Shown: positions 27,180 to 40,324 of the stretch, piece after piece
How the letters are laid out: every line of letters starts with the position of its first letter
How positions within the stretch are numbered: the stretch's first letter is position 1
NCBI GenBank assembly: GCA_963971285.1
Contig: OZ020260.1
Span: 4,746,798 to 4,810,797 of the forward strand
Direction: 5' to 3'
From: Astropecten irregularis
Lineage: Eukaryota > Echinodermata > Asteroidea > Paxillosida > Astropectinidae
Length of the DNA stretch: 64,000 bases
The notes under the pieces: generated by a model
The model's input: only the letters and a program-made list of their open reading frames with translations
Database searches by the model: none
What the model was told of the DNA's origin: nothing
Position numbers and translations under genes: made by a program

Positions 27180-27492
27180 TGGAAAAATGACTTAACTATG
27201 AAAAATGGCATGACTGTAACAAAAAGAAAATGACTAAACTGAAAAATGACTAAATGTGGAAAATTACTTAACTGAAAAAAATGACTAAACTGTGAAACAG
27301 TGACTAAACTCTGAAAATCTCTAAACTTTGCAAAATGACTAAAATTAAAAAAAAATGACTTAAACTCTGAAAAATGACTAAACTATGAAAAACATGACTA
27401 AACTGTGAAAAATGAATTAACTGTAAAACACGATCGATCTGTGAAAATGACAAAGCTGTGAAAAACGACTAAACTGTGAAAAATGACTAAAG
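27180..27492. repeat. 18-19 bp minisatellite
   Basis: Some 16-17 imperfect units of AAAAATGACTAAACTGTG type. The units differ by small indels in the A-run and changes in the CTGTG segment. Confidence 0.85.
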
Positions 27493-27956
27493 AGTTGATG
27501 TATTCCAAAAGAAATCACAGACCACACTGCTTCAGCGACAAAGATGTAATTTAGACCCCCAATTGGCCAGGCAGTATTATATTAATACAATATCGTCGTC
27601 AATATAGCGGACAATAATAAGCCGCTGCCATTGTGTGTGTGGCAGTATTAAATCCGATGATAAACATTCCCTAACAAGTATTACAAACTTCTCGGCAAAC
27701 CGACTGAGACATAAGCTCATCAAATCTCAATTACGGGGATCTATCGAAGCCAGCTCGCCCCTAATCAAGACTGACAACACGCTCACCGGTTATATAGCCT
27801 ATTATCTGCATTACACACGAATATAGGAAATTATTGGACCCAGAAAAAAAAATATGCAAGAAAAAAGAAGTCAAAAAAAGGACTGCCAATCGTTTGATTA
27901 ATCTTCTTTTAGACATAGAGAGAGGGGATGGAGAGGGAAAAAATTGAAGATTGAAG

Positions 27957-28532
27957 TCGAGTACGAAGCTGTATTAGGGACATGCTGATAAAAAAATTGC
28001 TTCTCTCTGACCTAACTCGTACGTACAAGTTAGATGTCGTACGTACGGGTTAGATGTCGTACGTACGAGATGTCATACGTACATCTCGGACGTACGACTT
28101 ACATCTCGTACGTACAAGATACAACTCGTACGTACGACTTATATGTTGTACGTACGATTTTTAAATCATATCTCGTACGTACGATACGTACGACTTACAT
28201 CTCGTACGTACGACTTACATCTCGTACGTACGACATACATCTCGTACGTACGACATACAACTCGTACGCACGACTTACATGTCGTACGTACGACATACAA
28301 CTCGTACGCACGACTTACATCTCGTACGTCCGACATACAACTCGTACGTACGACTTATATCTCGTACGTACGAGATATGATTCATAAGTCGTACGTACGA
28401 GATATAAGTCGTACGTTCGAGTTGTATGTCGTACGTACGAGATGTAAGTACGATATATGATTCACTAGTCGTACGTACGACTTTTTTGTATTTATTTTTT
28501 CAGCATGTCCCTAATACAGCATCGTAGTCGAG
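27957..28532. mobile_element. Terminal-inverted-repeat element with internal GTACGTAC array
   Basis: The ends are inverted repeats of about 32 bp: GCTGTATTAGGGACATGCTG at 27968-27987, and its exact reverse complement at 28501-28520. Outside these words similarity continues as TCGA.TACGA. Between them lies a 20 bp tandem array. There is no recognisable transposase, so it is a non-autonomous DNA element. The target-site duplication could not be fixed because the outer TIR boundary is uncertain. Confidence 0.75.
28016..28482. repeat. 20 bp tandem array built on CGTACGTACG
   Basis: About 23 units of CTCGTACGTACGACTTACAT type. The 10 bp CGTACGTACG core is palindromic, and the 10 bp spacer alternates CTTACAT/ATACAAC variants. 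Near 28370 the spacer orientation flips, so the array itself is partly inverted. The many CpG sites are retained. Confidence 0.9.
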
Positions 28533-30179
28533 GCCAGTGCGTTTCTTGTCTAAAGTTAAATGCTGTATATTTTCGTGAATCTTTTTCATTTTCTATTCCT
28601 GTTTAATATTAAGAATCGGCTCTCGTCCATCCTCCCATATACTTCCTGTGCTTGTGACCATTATCATGTTAAAGTCAATTAGTTGTTAGACAACAAACCT
28701 TCTCCTCAAAAACATAATGTCACGTATCGAAAGTCGCATATAGGCGTATAAATTGGCATACCAGGGAGAGTTTATAGCAGAGCGAGAGAGTGCGCGTGTT
28801 CGCTATAGCTGTCATAAACGCACAGTGTAAATAAGTTGAGAAAAATATCAATTTCAGACTACGGTGATAACATATGCCACAAGTAGGTAAATATTGGAAT
28901 ATAGGCCTATATAATAGTCAGCCATAGACCCATTGAAGAGAAAATAGTGTAACTGGAAATTGATATTACAGCAAATTACTGCCAAAAAGGGCAGCGCTGG
29001 CATGCACATGAGCTGATACAGAATCGAACATCTGTGAAAGTTTGAGCTTCGTGTCCCGAGAGAAGAATGCAAAATTAATGTTTAATCACGCTTTTTTAAA
29101 CAAAAAAAATACCCTTTTTATTTCTTTCGAAATGCACGTGTTTCTTTGAAATGTAATTTCGGGGATGTAATATTATACCATCACCAACTCAACCTCATGC
29201 AACGCTAGCACAATATCAAGTCTGATAAAAAGTGTCTTTATAATCTTGCATGTCCCTTTATGGTGACCCCAATTATTGCAATGCTTTCCAATGATCGTAT
29301 TGAAAAAGCCGTTTTTCTGTATGGGTTTCGTTTTTAAAGGTGAACATTTGATTTGTGTATATTTGCTTTATCATTACATTGTTTATACACTCGATCGTAA
29401 ACCTTTTGTACAATTGCCAACAAACAAATTACAATAATAATATGATTTCGTGATTTATAGGTTAATTTTTCACTCTATCTCTCTTTTTGAGCCTCGAGGA
29501 AGGAAAAATCTGAAAAATTATAATAGAAATCTATCTGCTCCATACATAAAGATTGTGTGTAGACTCAACTCGGCTGTTTTCAAATGGCTTTTCGATGCTT
29601 TTGTGTACAGTCGACCCTGTATAGAAAATCGTCATGCACGTGTTTTTATATAAATGTGCTAATTATATGCGTGTCATGCGCCAACAGATGTTTCAACTTG
29701 CCCGTCTATTGGCATTTCATTTGAGCTTACCCATCACCAAGGCGCATAGAATCTGCATGCAAACCTTTGACGAAAAAACTAGAGATCGGAGATATCCCGA
29801 AGGCTAGAAGCCCGTGCTAGGAATATTGATATCAAGGACCACAAAAATACAACTTATACTGTCAGATAGTCCGTTTCTGTGGCTTATGTATAAAGAAAAC
29901 AAATGTATTGTTTGATTGTTTGTTTGTTGTGCATTGTATTTGCACAACAACACGTGAGTGTACACCGTTGTAGAGAGTAGATCAATAAATATTGAATATC
30001 CCCGTCATATACATTATTTATCAGTTTGCAGACACTGTGAATGATCCGGTTCAAGTCCATGTTCGTGCCTGGGTAATACATAATATATTGAACGGTCTCG
30101 GTAGCGCGTGTATTTCAATGTATTATTGCTTGAAATCTACTTATTGTCTGGGTGTTTTCTTTTTATTTTCCGATTACAG

Positions 30180-30226
30180 GAATTTCAAGGTTGTCTTTGT
30201 CTTCCCTGGACCAAGATCTGGACCAG
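30180..30226 (+). pseudogene. Possible decayed nucleotide-kinase P-loop micro-exon
   Basis: A 47 nt segment sits between a good acceptor (pyrimidine tract, GATTACAG) and a consensus donor (CCAG, then GTAAGAG). It reads NFKVVFVFPGPRSGPG. About 10 of 16 residues match the start of adenylate/UMP-CMP kinases, KVVFV.GGPGSGKG, where the P-loop binds ATP phosphates. The catalytic lysine is replaced by proline and one glycine by arginine, so it could not work as a kinase P-loop. No partner exon was found nearby. It runs antisense to the LMX1-type gene. It may be a relic of a duplicated exon, or coincidence. Confidence 0.25.
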
Positions 30227-32054
30227 GTAAGAGTATACTCCTTCAAAAGGAAAACATTCATCCTTTAATTTGATTCCATTCAACTTTCTCGCGTCCGAGT
30301 GAGGGGAAACTCTGCTTCACAAACCCAAACGGAACTATGTGCGTTTACGAGACGGAAGCTCAGGCTCCGGCTCCATTTTGTGAATCCATTCTGAAATAAT
30401 TGGTATCAAAATAGAGGCTTTTGGCTGCGGCTCTGAAGTAGATTCTCTGGTTTGAAAAAGAAAACAGAGCTTCAGCTTCAATGAAAACCCACAACCTATA
30501 TTTTCAGCATAATATGACAGAGCTGCAGCCCGAGCCTGAGCCTGAGCCTTAGTCTCCGTTTCGTATTCCCCCTATTTTCTACCGAAATGTATTTTTTTTT
30601 TCGTGCAATGCAAAAGAATTATGTGACATAGCCTTCATGATCCATGTACACATTTTAAAGTAAAGAGATTGTTACAAAGAAAGACAACAAGAACGACAAG
30701 AATCACAATCAAATCAACGGATGGGGAATTTCATGTAGATTATTGGTTCACTGAACGAGGACACACAAGAATGACACACAAACCCATGCGAAAAAAGACA
30801 GAAAAGAAAAAAAAAGCAGAAAAAAACTAGATATGCAAAAGAAGAAAAAGACAAAACGGTATATACCAAAACTAATCACCGCGCAGCTCCCAGTGGTTGG
30901 AACGGGCTCAAGTCCTCGGCAAACACGGTGCGCGGACCGCGGGACGGGCGGCTTATTGCAGCCGGCGCAATTGGCGGCGCGAGTCGAGGGCCGGCCACTC
31001 CAGCGTTTACTGCCTGACTTGATTACAAGCCCGGTAATCGCCGGCTCGGGTCCGTGCGATGTCGAGTAGATTATCGACCGACTGCACTACAACAAACCCC
31101 CGCATGAGAGAGAGGGAGAGAGTTGGAGAGACAGGGATATACTATAGAGAGAAAAGGGGAAAAAAATGTAATAAACGCTCCACATTCTCAGCTTGGGTTG
31201 TTGTGTTTTAATTTTATGGTTTTTATTGAGATTTTTGGGTGGTGTGGTGGTGTGGGTGGGGGGTTCGTGTCATGTTTTTTTGGCGATGTTGAGAGATTCC
31301 GGATCGACCCTAAGTTATTACGGTGTGTCCTTGCCGTCACCCCCTCCCCCTCCCCCATTTTTATACATGTACACGCCCACTCGCGGTCTAGTCCAAAACC
31401 GATTAAGCAAGTAACAACGTGCAACTGAACTAGATAAACCGGTCAAGTTTACACCTAAGTCGAAATACTCGCCGAAAAGCCTCACAAAGTAGGCCTCCGT
31501 TGCGCTGCGAAATACAAAAAAATATTGACCCATTTCCATTCAAATTTTGAAGACGTTTGAACTTTCTCTCATTTCATGTGTTTATCATTATGTATTCAAT
31601 ACATGAGCAGACAACATTAATAATAGTCTGGTGCCTCAACTCCTTCGTTACAATAAAGTGCGACCGGTAAGGCATGGAACTAGACCCATTTGTGGGTTTC
31701 GTAGGGCAGTTCTTATCGGTGTACGTAGCGATGTAACATAATTATTCACTGTGGCTGTGTAACTAAAAAGTTACGATCTACAGTGCGTTTGCTGTAAGAA
31801 GAGCTTTGACTATAGACATATCAATATCGATTCCCTAAAATGTGCATACTGCATGCAGCAGCCTGTCAAAGTGCATTATAGTGCGAAACGGCGCCAAAAA
31901 GGTCGCTTTCGAAAAAAAATGAGCAAAACACCACATGTTTTTGTTTGCCATCTGCGTCGCACGCGTCACATCAACGTATTGTGTGTTTCAGTCTTGTTGT
32001 TTATCAAATTGAGTTATTATTGTTTTGGGTTTTTTTTTACGATGTAGCGATTGT

Positions 32055-32083
32055 GTTAATGCCTAGAACAACTAGGCATTAAC
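32055..32083. repeat. Perfect 12 bp hairpin with 5 nt loop
   Basis: GTTAATGCCTAG and its exact reverse complement are separated by AACAA. A perfect 12 bp stem is unusual for intronic sequence. It could be a hairpin structure or the collapsed ends of a deleted inverted-repeat element. Confidence 0.6.
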
Positions 32084-35000
32084 TTTTGTGATGTGATGGC
32101 AGTCGACGTTGCCCATTAAGTGGACTTGATTATTAAATGTGTGCACTTTCGATACATTGCCAATCTAGGTGTCGTAGTAAAGGATGTTTGTACCAGTAGA
32201 TGTCCTCAATCAACCCTCGTACCCTGCCTTGTGAGATTACCAAGTACTTAAAAAAAAACTATTTCTTAACTTTTCCAAATCTCCATGTCAAGTCACGACC
32301 CCCATCCCATACCCCCGCCCCACTCCTCGAGCACGGCCCCCCTCCCCCAGTTGATTCAGTCGAAAAGTTCGGCTGCTCTGAGACCGCTCAATTCTGTTTT
32401 CCATCCAGCAGCGCCGTTTCATTAAAAAAAGTAATCCACCGGTGCCCTGCCAATAAGACCGGGAAACCCTCAGCGGTTGCTAAGGCCCAGCGCGCACAAC
32501 CGAAATTGAATCTAATACACGAGGATGCGAAGGAGGGATACACAGCGGGATAGCTCACGGGACAATCTGACCGTACTTTAGTTCCATATAATACTTTGGT
32601 ATTATAAACAGAATTATAAATGAAACTTAATTATCATAAACTGATCGATGACCGCGTCATGTTTTGAAAAGTCACAAATGGTTGAATTTGTAATACACCA
32701 CTGACACATGCTGTGATTTTGTTTTGTATTCTTGTTTGAAAGCATTAGCATAAATCATTGGGCATTGTGGCTTATGTGTAGATTTTTTTTTCCAACTGTT
32801 TCTGTAGTGTAAAGTCTGGCACAGTATGCCATGCATGTTGGGGTTATAGCGGTTAGGTTGACACGGTTTCCAAGTGCAGGAGGAGAGAGAAAAACAGCCC
32901 ATAATAGGTTGCTTGTTTAACCGAATTACACAATTCAGACGTTACAGGACGGTCGAATCTAGGCCGCCATTGTTGACTCTGGCAAGCAGACAAAAACGTC
33001 ATCCCACTGAAATGAATTTGTTTTCACTTGCCAGCATTGTTGCCTTTGCTCTTAATGAAACAACAACAAAATAAACAACAAGAGCTTGATAATTATTGTT
33101 GGCCCCGCCCACCTCAAAGTTTCCTCCAATCAGAAGCCGCCAAGGCCTCTTGCATTGATCGCTACTATGTACGGTGACGTATACATCAATAAGCCAATCA
33201 ATAGGCCCACCTTATATCGATATGATATTTGCACAAATCGTCATCTGTGTGGCCATTTATTTATTTATTTACTTGTCTATTCACTTATTACATATAGTTT
33301 CTTTCTTTTTTTTCTCTCTTTTGTTGGTGTCAAGGGTACGAACTTCACGCTATGCGTGACTTGACAAAAGTCTAACTGTGCTCCTGTGTAGGGGTATTGA
33401 GCGAGCTGTAGAAATGAAATAAATCTAGCGCAAACGTGTTGCTTTCACGAATCTTGCGTCTGAATATGTAACATGGAATCTCTTTGAATACTGGCTCGGG
33501 TCTATTTGAAACAGAATCGAATTTCATTTTGTGGTTAAGAATTTTTTTTCTAAAATAAGACTTGAAGCTATGCATGGTGGATGTAGTAAAATAAGGTAGG
33601 TTTGCGGTGACGCCATGTAATCTCTTCTGTGAGAGTGCATGTGTGGTTCTGAGAAGAACCGGTGGTACTATCTCGACGTTCCGAACAGTGTGTTCTGTTC
33701 GTCCTTAGGATATTTCAACACCAGCTAGGGGGCATTTTTCTGTCTCTTGCTTATACCTAGTGTCAGAATCGTGGAACATGGGTGGAACACTGCCCTACAC
33801 CGCCCTTCCCGCCCCTACACCGTCTAGGCCTAAACCTTGCTCAGATGCTTATAAGAAAAGCCCATGCGTGAGACACACGACACAAGAATCTCCCATTCCT
33901 ATAACCACGCCATGTATACACACCATTACATCGCTGGGAACTGTCCAAAAGTCAAGCCATTCTTTTTTACATGCATGTGTTTCCCTTGCTACACAATCCC
34001 TCGCTCTTTCTCAATACCACGGGCTTCATTAAACTTATATTTGCACAGGACACACTACGGCCATACTCTTCTCATACGGCGCTCAGATTCCTTCTTTTTC
34101 ACGGACGCACGCGCCTATAAACACCATTTTACCGCCATGCAGGTAGTAATAATTCTCGGTGCATGTGAGAACCCCAAAAGGGAAAAAATCTCGCGTTTCG
34201 ACCCGTTTGTGAGCTGAGGAGGGTTTGCTTGCATGATACATACGATACAAACAAAAGGTTATAGTGTGTCAATAAAGAGAGAGAAAAACTTCATTTATTG
34301 TCAACGACACGCGTCTGTACTTGGAAGTTGCCCTCCCTCCGCCCAGCCCATTGCACCTTCGAACCTTTCTCTTTTCCCTCTCTGGGTGACACCGGCCACC
34401 ACGCCCATAGCCAGCCCCTGGCATCCGAGCAACAGGTCAGGACCAACACTCTACAACAAACTCGCACGATAGGAAAATGATAATAACTGTGGAAAAGTCC
34501 AAATGCGAATGACTACACAATTTATACTCCGAGTTGGTGTTGTTGTTGTTGTTGTTGTTGTTTTTTCGAAAATTTAGGCCGTGTCCGAAACGGGTTTCCA
34601 GAGCTACGGCTAGGTCTATTGTCTTGGTGTCTCTGCGTACTTCTAATGGAGCGAAGACCTAGACCTAGCTCTAGACAACAGATTCGGAGGCAGCTAATAG
34701 CCTATTGTTTGTTTGTTTGTTTGTTTATTTGTTTGTTGTGTGTTTGTTTGCGCCAGGGCCACAGGTTGTGGAAGAGCACATACTTGTTTCGAGGAAGTGG
34801 ACTGAAGATATAGGCCTATCTAGACTATATCCAGGCTTGAATCTAGAAAAGTCTTTAAATTAATGATTGCCACTCTATTCGATTTGCCAGAGGTTGGCAG
34901 TGATGGTCAGTCAACTGACCGGTCAGACAGCCCCCTCCACCCTCCACCCTCCCGAGGACCACGCCTCCGGCACCTAGCGGCCACCTTGGTCGTGGTTCCC

Positions 35001-36401
35001 GTGTGCATAACACTGCTCGAAGTAGGTCTTCGTGTCAGAGTACGGTATGAGCCAACGACCTTTTTTTTATAACTGGGTCGCAGATTGTGAAAACACCATT
35101 TTACAGGACGACCATAAGTTCTATTCTAAACAAAACAAAAAATATTTCGCTAACTATTTTTTTTCCCCGCATCTGTCCGGTAAATAAATATTATTCTCAT
35201 TCTGTCCTTAATACGTCATTGTTCCCCGCGCCACATGTTGAAAACGAATCGTTTTTATTTTGGCCCCAAATCGTCACAAGCTCTTCTCCAGAGCGGTCGG
35301 TTGACGCTGAGTCCGTCTTTTGCACGAACCGGGTGAATCGCCCCGTGTATACGGTAATCAATACGGCTTCATTTCACCCACGGAATAACACCAAAAAAAA
35401 TCACGGGCAAGTTTTCGGTTTCAGACTATAAAAAAAAATAACAGTAGTGAAAATAATTATGCCTATACAACAACATATGTTGGTTGTCCTCTGCAATCCG
35501 CCGCACAAAGTCTACTTTCACGATACGTTTCATTTGTACATGAGGCCACTGTGACATTGCCATATTGTATCATCATGCATAGTCAATTATAGATAATACT
35601 TTGCCTTTGGCCATCACGAGACAAGTTATACATTGTGCTTTCTTCTTTTTGGTATATTTGTCGGTGATATCTTTTGTGCTGTAGTATTAGTAGCTTTCAG
35701 TAACCTCATTGTGTTAACCTGGAAATCTGTGTTTAGTAATTTCGATGACCTCTTTATTTTTTGGAAGCGGCTGTGCCTTTTGTAGAATCCGAACATTAAA
35801 TGACACCTTTTCCTTTCATTAAATACAATCCCCCAAGGGGCTGAATTCAGATTATTTTAGCTGTAGGGGAGATTGACATTTTGCTAGCTAACAATATGGG
35901 GCTGTTGAAGAGTTCATTATCATTGCCCTTTCGTGATAAATAAACATGGACTTGTTACAAAAAAAACGGGAGCACTACATGCACTTGAGTTATATAGCTA
36001 ATTATGCAGATATGTATAACAACGATGTTTGATCTGGTTCTTCAATGGAGGAATTAACCAGAATATCCTTGGTTTGATGTCTATTCGCCAGTCTTAATTG
36101 GAAATTAAATTCCTGCTAAGCGATGATTCATACCCGTGTTTGCCCTTACATGTATATACCTATACACCAAACCCCAAGGTCTGATATTGTACACTATATA
36201 GAGGATGAATCTGTTACGTGTCATTGAGAAAAATAGCATGACAGATACGCGTTGAGTTGATCGTTGAACACGATGTCCACAACCTCAATGGGAGGGTTAC
36301 AAACTAGAGGGTTATCTCTGATCAATCCATTGGTGTTGAAACCTTTTGGGTGGTGAAGGCCTACTTTGTGGAAGTATTTTTCCAAACTGCATTACCTCAC
36401 G

Positions 36402-36690
36402 TTAAAGATATACAGTCCTACAGGATTGGTAACATACCCAAACAAAAATGTACACAAATTTACGTATAACTTTCAGGGTTTGAAGATGGTGCTTGTAGAA
36501 ACATACCGTTAAAATATTTCCCGCCTAAAATGGTGTATTTATCCAGAAATAAGTAATACAAAGACCAAAAAATGTCCGATGTCCGATTGAGCTCACATTT
36601 TCACAGGTTGATCATTTCATGTACATGCTGGATCAAACAAAAGTGTGGATGCTATTCTGTGACCTTTACCAACATGTATTATACCTTTAA
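36402..36690 (+). repeat. Family B inverted-repeat element (B2), internally deleted
   Basis: TTAAAGATATACAGTCCTAC at the left, ATGTATTATACCTTTAA at the right. It matches B1 except for a gap in the middle after AAAGACCAAAAAATG. Length is 289 bp against about 375 in B1. Confidence 0.75.
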
Positions 36691-38836
36691 AGATTCATTT
36701 TGGCAGACACGGTCCTGTGACTGCGGTTTTCATTCTTGTTTTTTTTTTTTTTGCTTGCTGCATAATTATGACGGCTGCGTTGCGTCATGGAAGAACTGTT
36801 CTTTACATCCAAGACAACGCACGGTTCGCGAACCGACCATCTGGAACTAAGATGGACCCAGAGAGCGGAACCAAATTCAGTCAACAGATGTAGATCCAAC
36901 AGACGCCATCTCTTTTTTCTCTCTCTCTCCTTATTTTGCAATACATTCATCCCGTCCATCTGTGGACGTGTGTGATGGCAAAAGAGTTGGAAAGGAACCA
37001 GTGAACCGAACAGTGGCTCCACGTGTGTCGAGTTAGCAGGCGCCATCTTTTTTTTATAATGTTATACCTCCCTGCTACTGATCTACATTGATGTGCTGTC
37101 CCATCAACCTCCACCGACTCAAAAACTCTATTTCTTGTTCGGTTTTCTTGGCGAGGATGTCAGAACCTATACCCTGGCATCTCATTTAGAGACGCCGCTT
37201 TTCATTCCGTGGCGTTCGGGGTAGGGTCTGGTGGACTCTGTTCCACGAAATTAGATTTTCCAATCAGTCTTGTTTTTTGTACTTATGTGTTGTGGAGACG
37301 CGAATCTATATGACCGTAAACGCAGAATTAGCTGACACGGTTTTCTTTGAATGTCAAATACTTTTGGAGACCTGTGATGTGTTTTTTTGTATCTGTTGTG
37401 GGTTTGTGTTGGTTGGCTGTTCTTAAAAAATCAGATCCATAAAGTCCATAAGAATTTGTTTCCTCCTAAAAGGTTGTGGTTATTGCTTCATGAGAGTCTT
37501 GCTTCACCGTTTCTGTTTATTATAATTGCCAGATGGTTTAGGGGTTGTCTTCATGAGATGGGTCCTTCGATCCTTCCAGAGATACGGCCAAACGCTGACC
37601 GAACCGACTATGACAGAAGATGCCCACTGCATTACCTAGTATAGCCCTCCAGACCCAAATCAGAATGCATCAACCGTCCCATAAGAAGTCACCCTGCATA
37701 CATCCTCGCAATTACAACAACATGAGAAGACCTTATATTTTTTCTCTAAGTCTTGCTTTCTATCTCTGTTTCTGTGTCCCTCTCTGTTTTTGTCTCTCCG
37801 TGTGCCTCGTCCTCGGTTGGCACACATCCTCGTAACACCAGGGCCGGCCGAGTCACCCTATCCACGTCTTCCGGACTCGACCCTCTTGAAACGGAGCCCT
37901 TCCTCCGCCGGCGGTCCCGCTACCTCGCTTAATAGCGCCAAGTGTGGAGCCCACCGGTACTTGTGGACGGTGGCTCGGAATGAGGGGGGCCCGAGTGTTG
38001 CTCCTGCCCAGCGCGCTAGCACACCACCATCACCCACCGCGGGGGGCTCCCGGGTTCCTCTTCAAGAAACTGCAACAGTGTGTCGGCCTTCTGATATTCC
38101 CGTCCTCAAGTGGTCTGTGTCTCGCGGTTGTACGCGAAGGGGTGATCGCTCTCTCCATCTCTCTCTTTCTCTCACTTCATCTGCATACCTATCTCTTTCT
38201 GCCTCTACTTCCTAAATAGACTCTAAACGCTGCTGATAGCTCGATGGTAATGACCTTTTTATGTCTTCTTTGGTTCAAACGAAAACGGTCACACGACACA
38301 CAGCCAAGGAGGCTAGCTCCAGGCCCACAACACGTACACGAGAAGACCCAGTGATATATCATGCATAAAGATGTCTTCTATACTCCTAGGGGGTGGATGA
38401 TACAGCCCACTGACACTCCATAATGAGCACTTTGTTTTAAAACACACACAAGAAAGCCTCCCGATCGTTTTCTACCATGCCGCTGATGGCGCATCGAGGA
38501 ATAAATGCGCAGTTATCCTATCACCAGCGCCTTTTGCACGGTTCATGTTTAACTCATAAACGGTCGGTAATTATGTTCATGTCTGCGATTATTAAAGGGA
38601 CAGATCGCGGATAGGCCCCTAACTGTCACGGTTTTGCTACTTACAATTTCTACTTGCTTCGTATTGTGATTTGCAAATTGCGTTTGTTTGTTTGTCTATT
38701 TTGAGGTGCTGAGAAATAAAGTATGGACTTCTCGTTATTCGCGTGACCAATCACACTGCATGACCTCCATAATATCACACATTTGACCTCTATATTATCA
38801 CTGTGGCCCTTTGGGGCTTTTTTTTTCGTAGTCTGA
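36691..38836. other. Non-coding stretch
   Basis: No exon was recognised. A GC-rich stretch at 37840-38110 gives open frames, but none matches a known family. Confidence 0.4.
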
Positions 38837-38987
38837 ATTTCCGTGACGGATTTTCGTGGACGATTTCCGTGGACGATTTCTGTGAAAGATTTCCGTGAAA
38901 GATTTCCGTGAAAGATTTCCGTGAAAGATTTCCGTGAAAGATTTCCGTGAAGGATTTCCGTGAAAGATTTTCGTGAAAGATTTCCGA
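38837..38987. repeat. 13 bp minisatellite
   Basis: About 11-12 units of GATTTCCGTGAAA. Because 13 is not a multiple of 3, three units encode a 13-residue period on the minus strand (SRKSFTEIFHGNL), which explains the repetitive spurious frames there. Confidence 0.9.
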
Positions 38988-40022
38988 TATCTTAAGTACA
39001 TTATGTGATGTATCACTGTGGCATTGATCATTGATCGGTACTTCACCACAAATCTTTATAAAACTTGGCATCTTTTTGCACCTCAAATCCACAATCGGAG
39101 GATGAGAAGAAAACCAGAACTTATCTGTAAGATTTTTTTCTGGTTTTCCCGCGTTTTTTTGTCCAACACAACTTTGGTATTCTCCCTCTTTCTTGATTCA
39201 GGTGTTGAGTTTATGCGACATACAAACAGACGAATAGGTCTGTCAAGTTGTCTGCTACGGTCTGCCAAACACTCAGTAGACTTGCCCCGTCTTGTTCACG
39301 ACGACACCCGTGCTTACCTTTCTCCCGTTTTTATTTATTCTATCAATTTTCCCTCCTTTCTTTTCGTTTTTTTTTTTAGGGAGGGTATAATTTCTTTGGC
39401 TCCACCGGCCTTCGCTCAGGCCGCCACGGACAAATTTGAACAGAAATTCGCACCGTCGTTTATAATTAGGCGGTTCTTTGTCGACGGCCTACATTTTTTT
39501 TCCTTTGCCAGTGGACTGGTCAATAAGTCGATATTATCCCATCGACCAATTTCCCTCTGTATGTGTGTTTTCTTCTCCATGCGTGCCTGGTATACGGGCT
39601 AAGACGAGCGCTTTGGAATACAGAACAAAGTAGGGTGGAGGCCATGCACATGCATGCATACATGCAGCTTGGTTCCACTCGTGTTTGAGGAACAAACAAA
39701 ATGATCAATTTTTTTTTTATTTTACGTCGGTTTGGTTATTGGCTAATGAAAAATTCTGAGCAAATACACATTTTCTAGCATGGCGTGGGTGCCAATGTTT
39801 AATATGCGTGGATGAGTGTAGAAAGTGTTAGTTAAGCAGCTAATTCTCCAAAGTGCTAAAATCCCGTGCATATCATTAGTGGTTTTGATATTGATTATTT
39901 TTATTGGCAAGGAATGTGCACATTTCGCTGTTGTTATTATATTATAATTATATTGTTTAAACCTACATTAGGGGGAAACGTTTTGCGTTAAAAATCGACG
40001 TTTTATAGGGCGAAATCGGCTG
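38988..40022. other. Non-coding stretch with a chance 194-codon frame
   Basis: A plus-strand frame from 39018 to 39602 starts with ATT-type context rather than a strong ATG, matches no family, and crosses T-rich tracts. I do not accept it as a gene. Confidence 0.35.
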
Positions 40023-40324
40023 TAAAGGTAATATCATATTTTGGTTTTTGTAACAGAAGTATACGTTGCCCGCTTTTTGAGAAACTAACAGTGAAAAAAG
40101 GCCACAGAATTTCTGAAGTCTTTTCTCTTTTATTTTTGATCTTTAAAAGACCACAAATAATTTTGGTGACTGGTTTTACTCTCTTCTGGATGAATACATC
40201 ATTTCAGGCAGACAATTTTTAATGGTATGTTTCTACCATCACCATCTTTATACCCTGTAAGTTATAGGCAAATCTGTGAAGATGTCTGTTTCGGTATGCT
40301 ACCAAAGTATGATACTACCTTTAA
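40023..40324 (+). repeat. Family A inverted-repeat element (A1)
   Basis: Starts AAAGGTAATATCATATTTTG and ends CCAAAGTATGATACTACCTT before TTAA. The interior has GGTATGTTTCTACCATCACC and CTGTAAGTTATAGGCAAATC. It is a non-autonomous element of the family best preserved at 55365. Confidence 0.8.

Larger units (their letters stand above)
28533..36401. other. Long non-coding stretch
   Basis: No gene is recognised apart from a P-loop-like fragment at 30180. It contains the perfect hairpin at 32055, a (TTG)n tract at 34536-34561, a (GTTT)n tract at about 34706-34750 and ATTT repeats near 33254. GC-richer islands around 30900-31060 and 34880-35050 show no conserved reading frame. Confidence 0.4.

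Noticed and set aside
28034-28460. Tyr/Arg/Thr-rich repeat frames
   Set aside because: They are translations of the 20 bp GTACGTAC array inside the inverted-repeat element.
37790-38215. 141-codon plus-strand frame
   Set aside because: GC-rich sequence with frames open on several phases and no family match; codon content looks random.
38790-39092. Minus-strand repeat frames (SRKSFTEI)
   Set aside because: They are produced by the 13 bp minisatellite.
39018-39602. 194-codon plus-strand frame
   Set aside because: It starts at a non-ATG codon, crosses several T-runs and has no recognisable domain.
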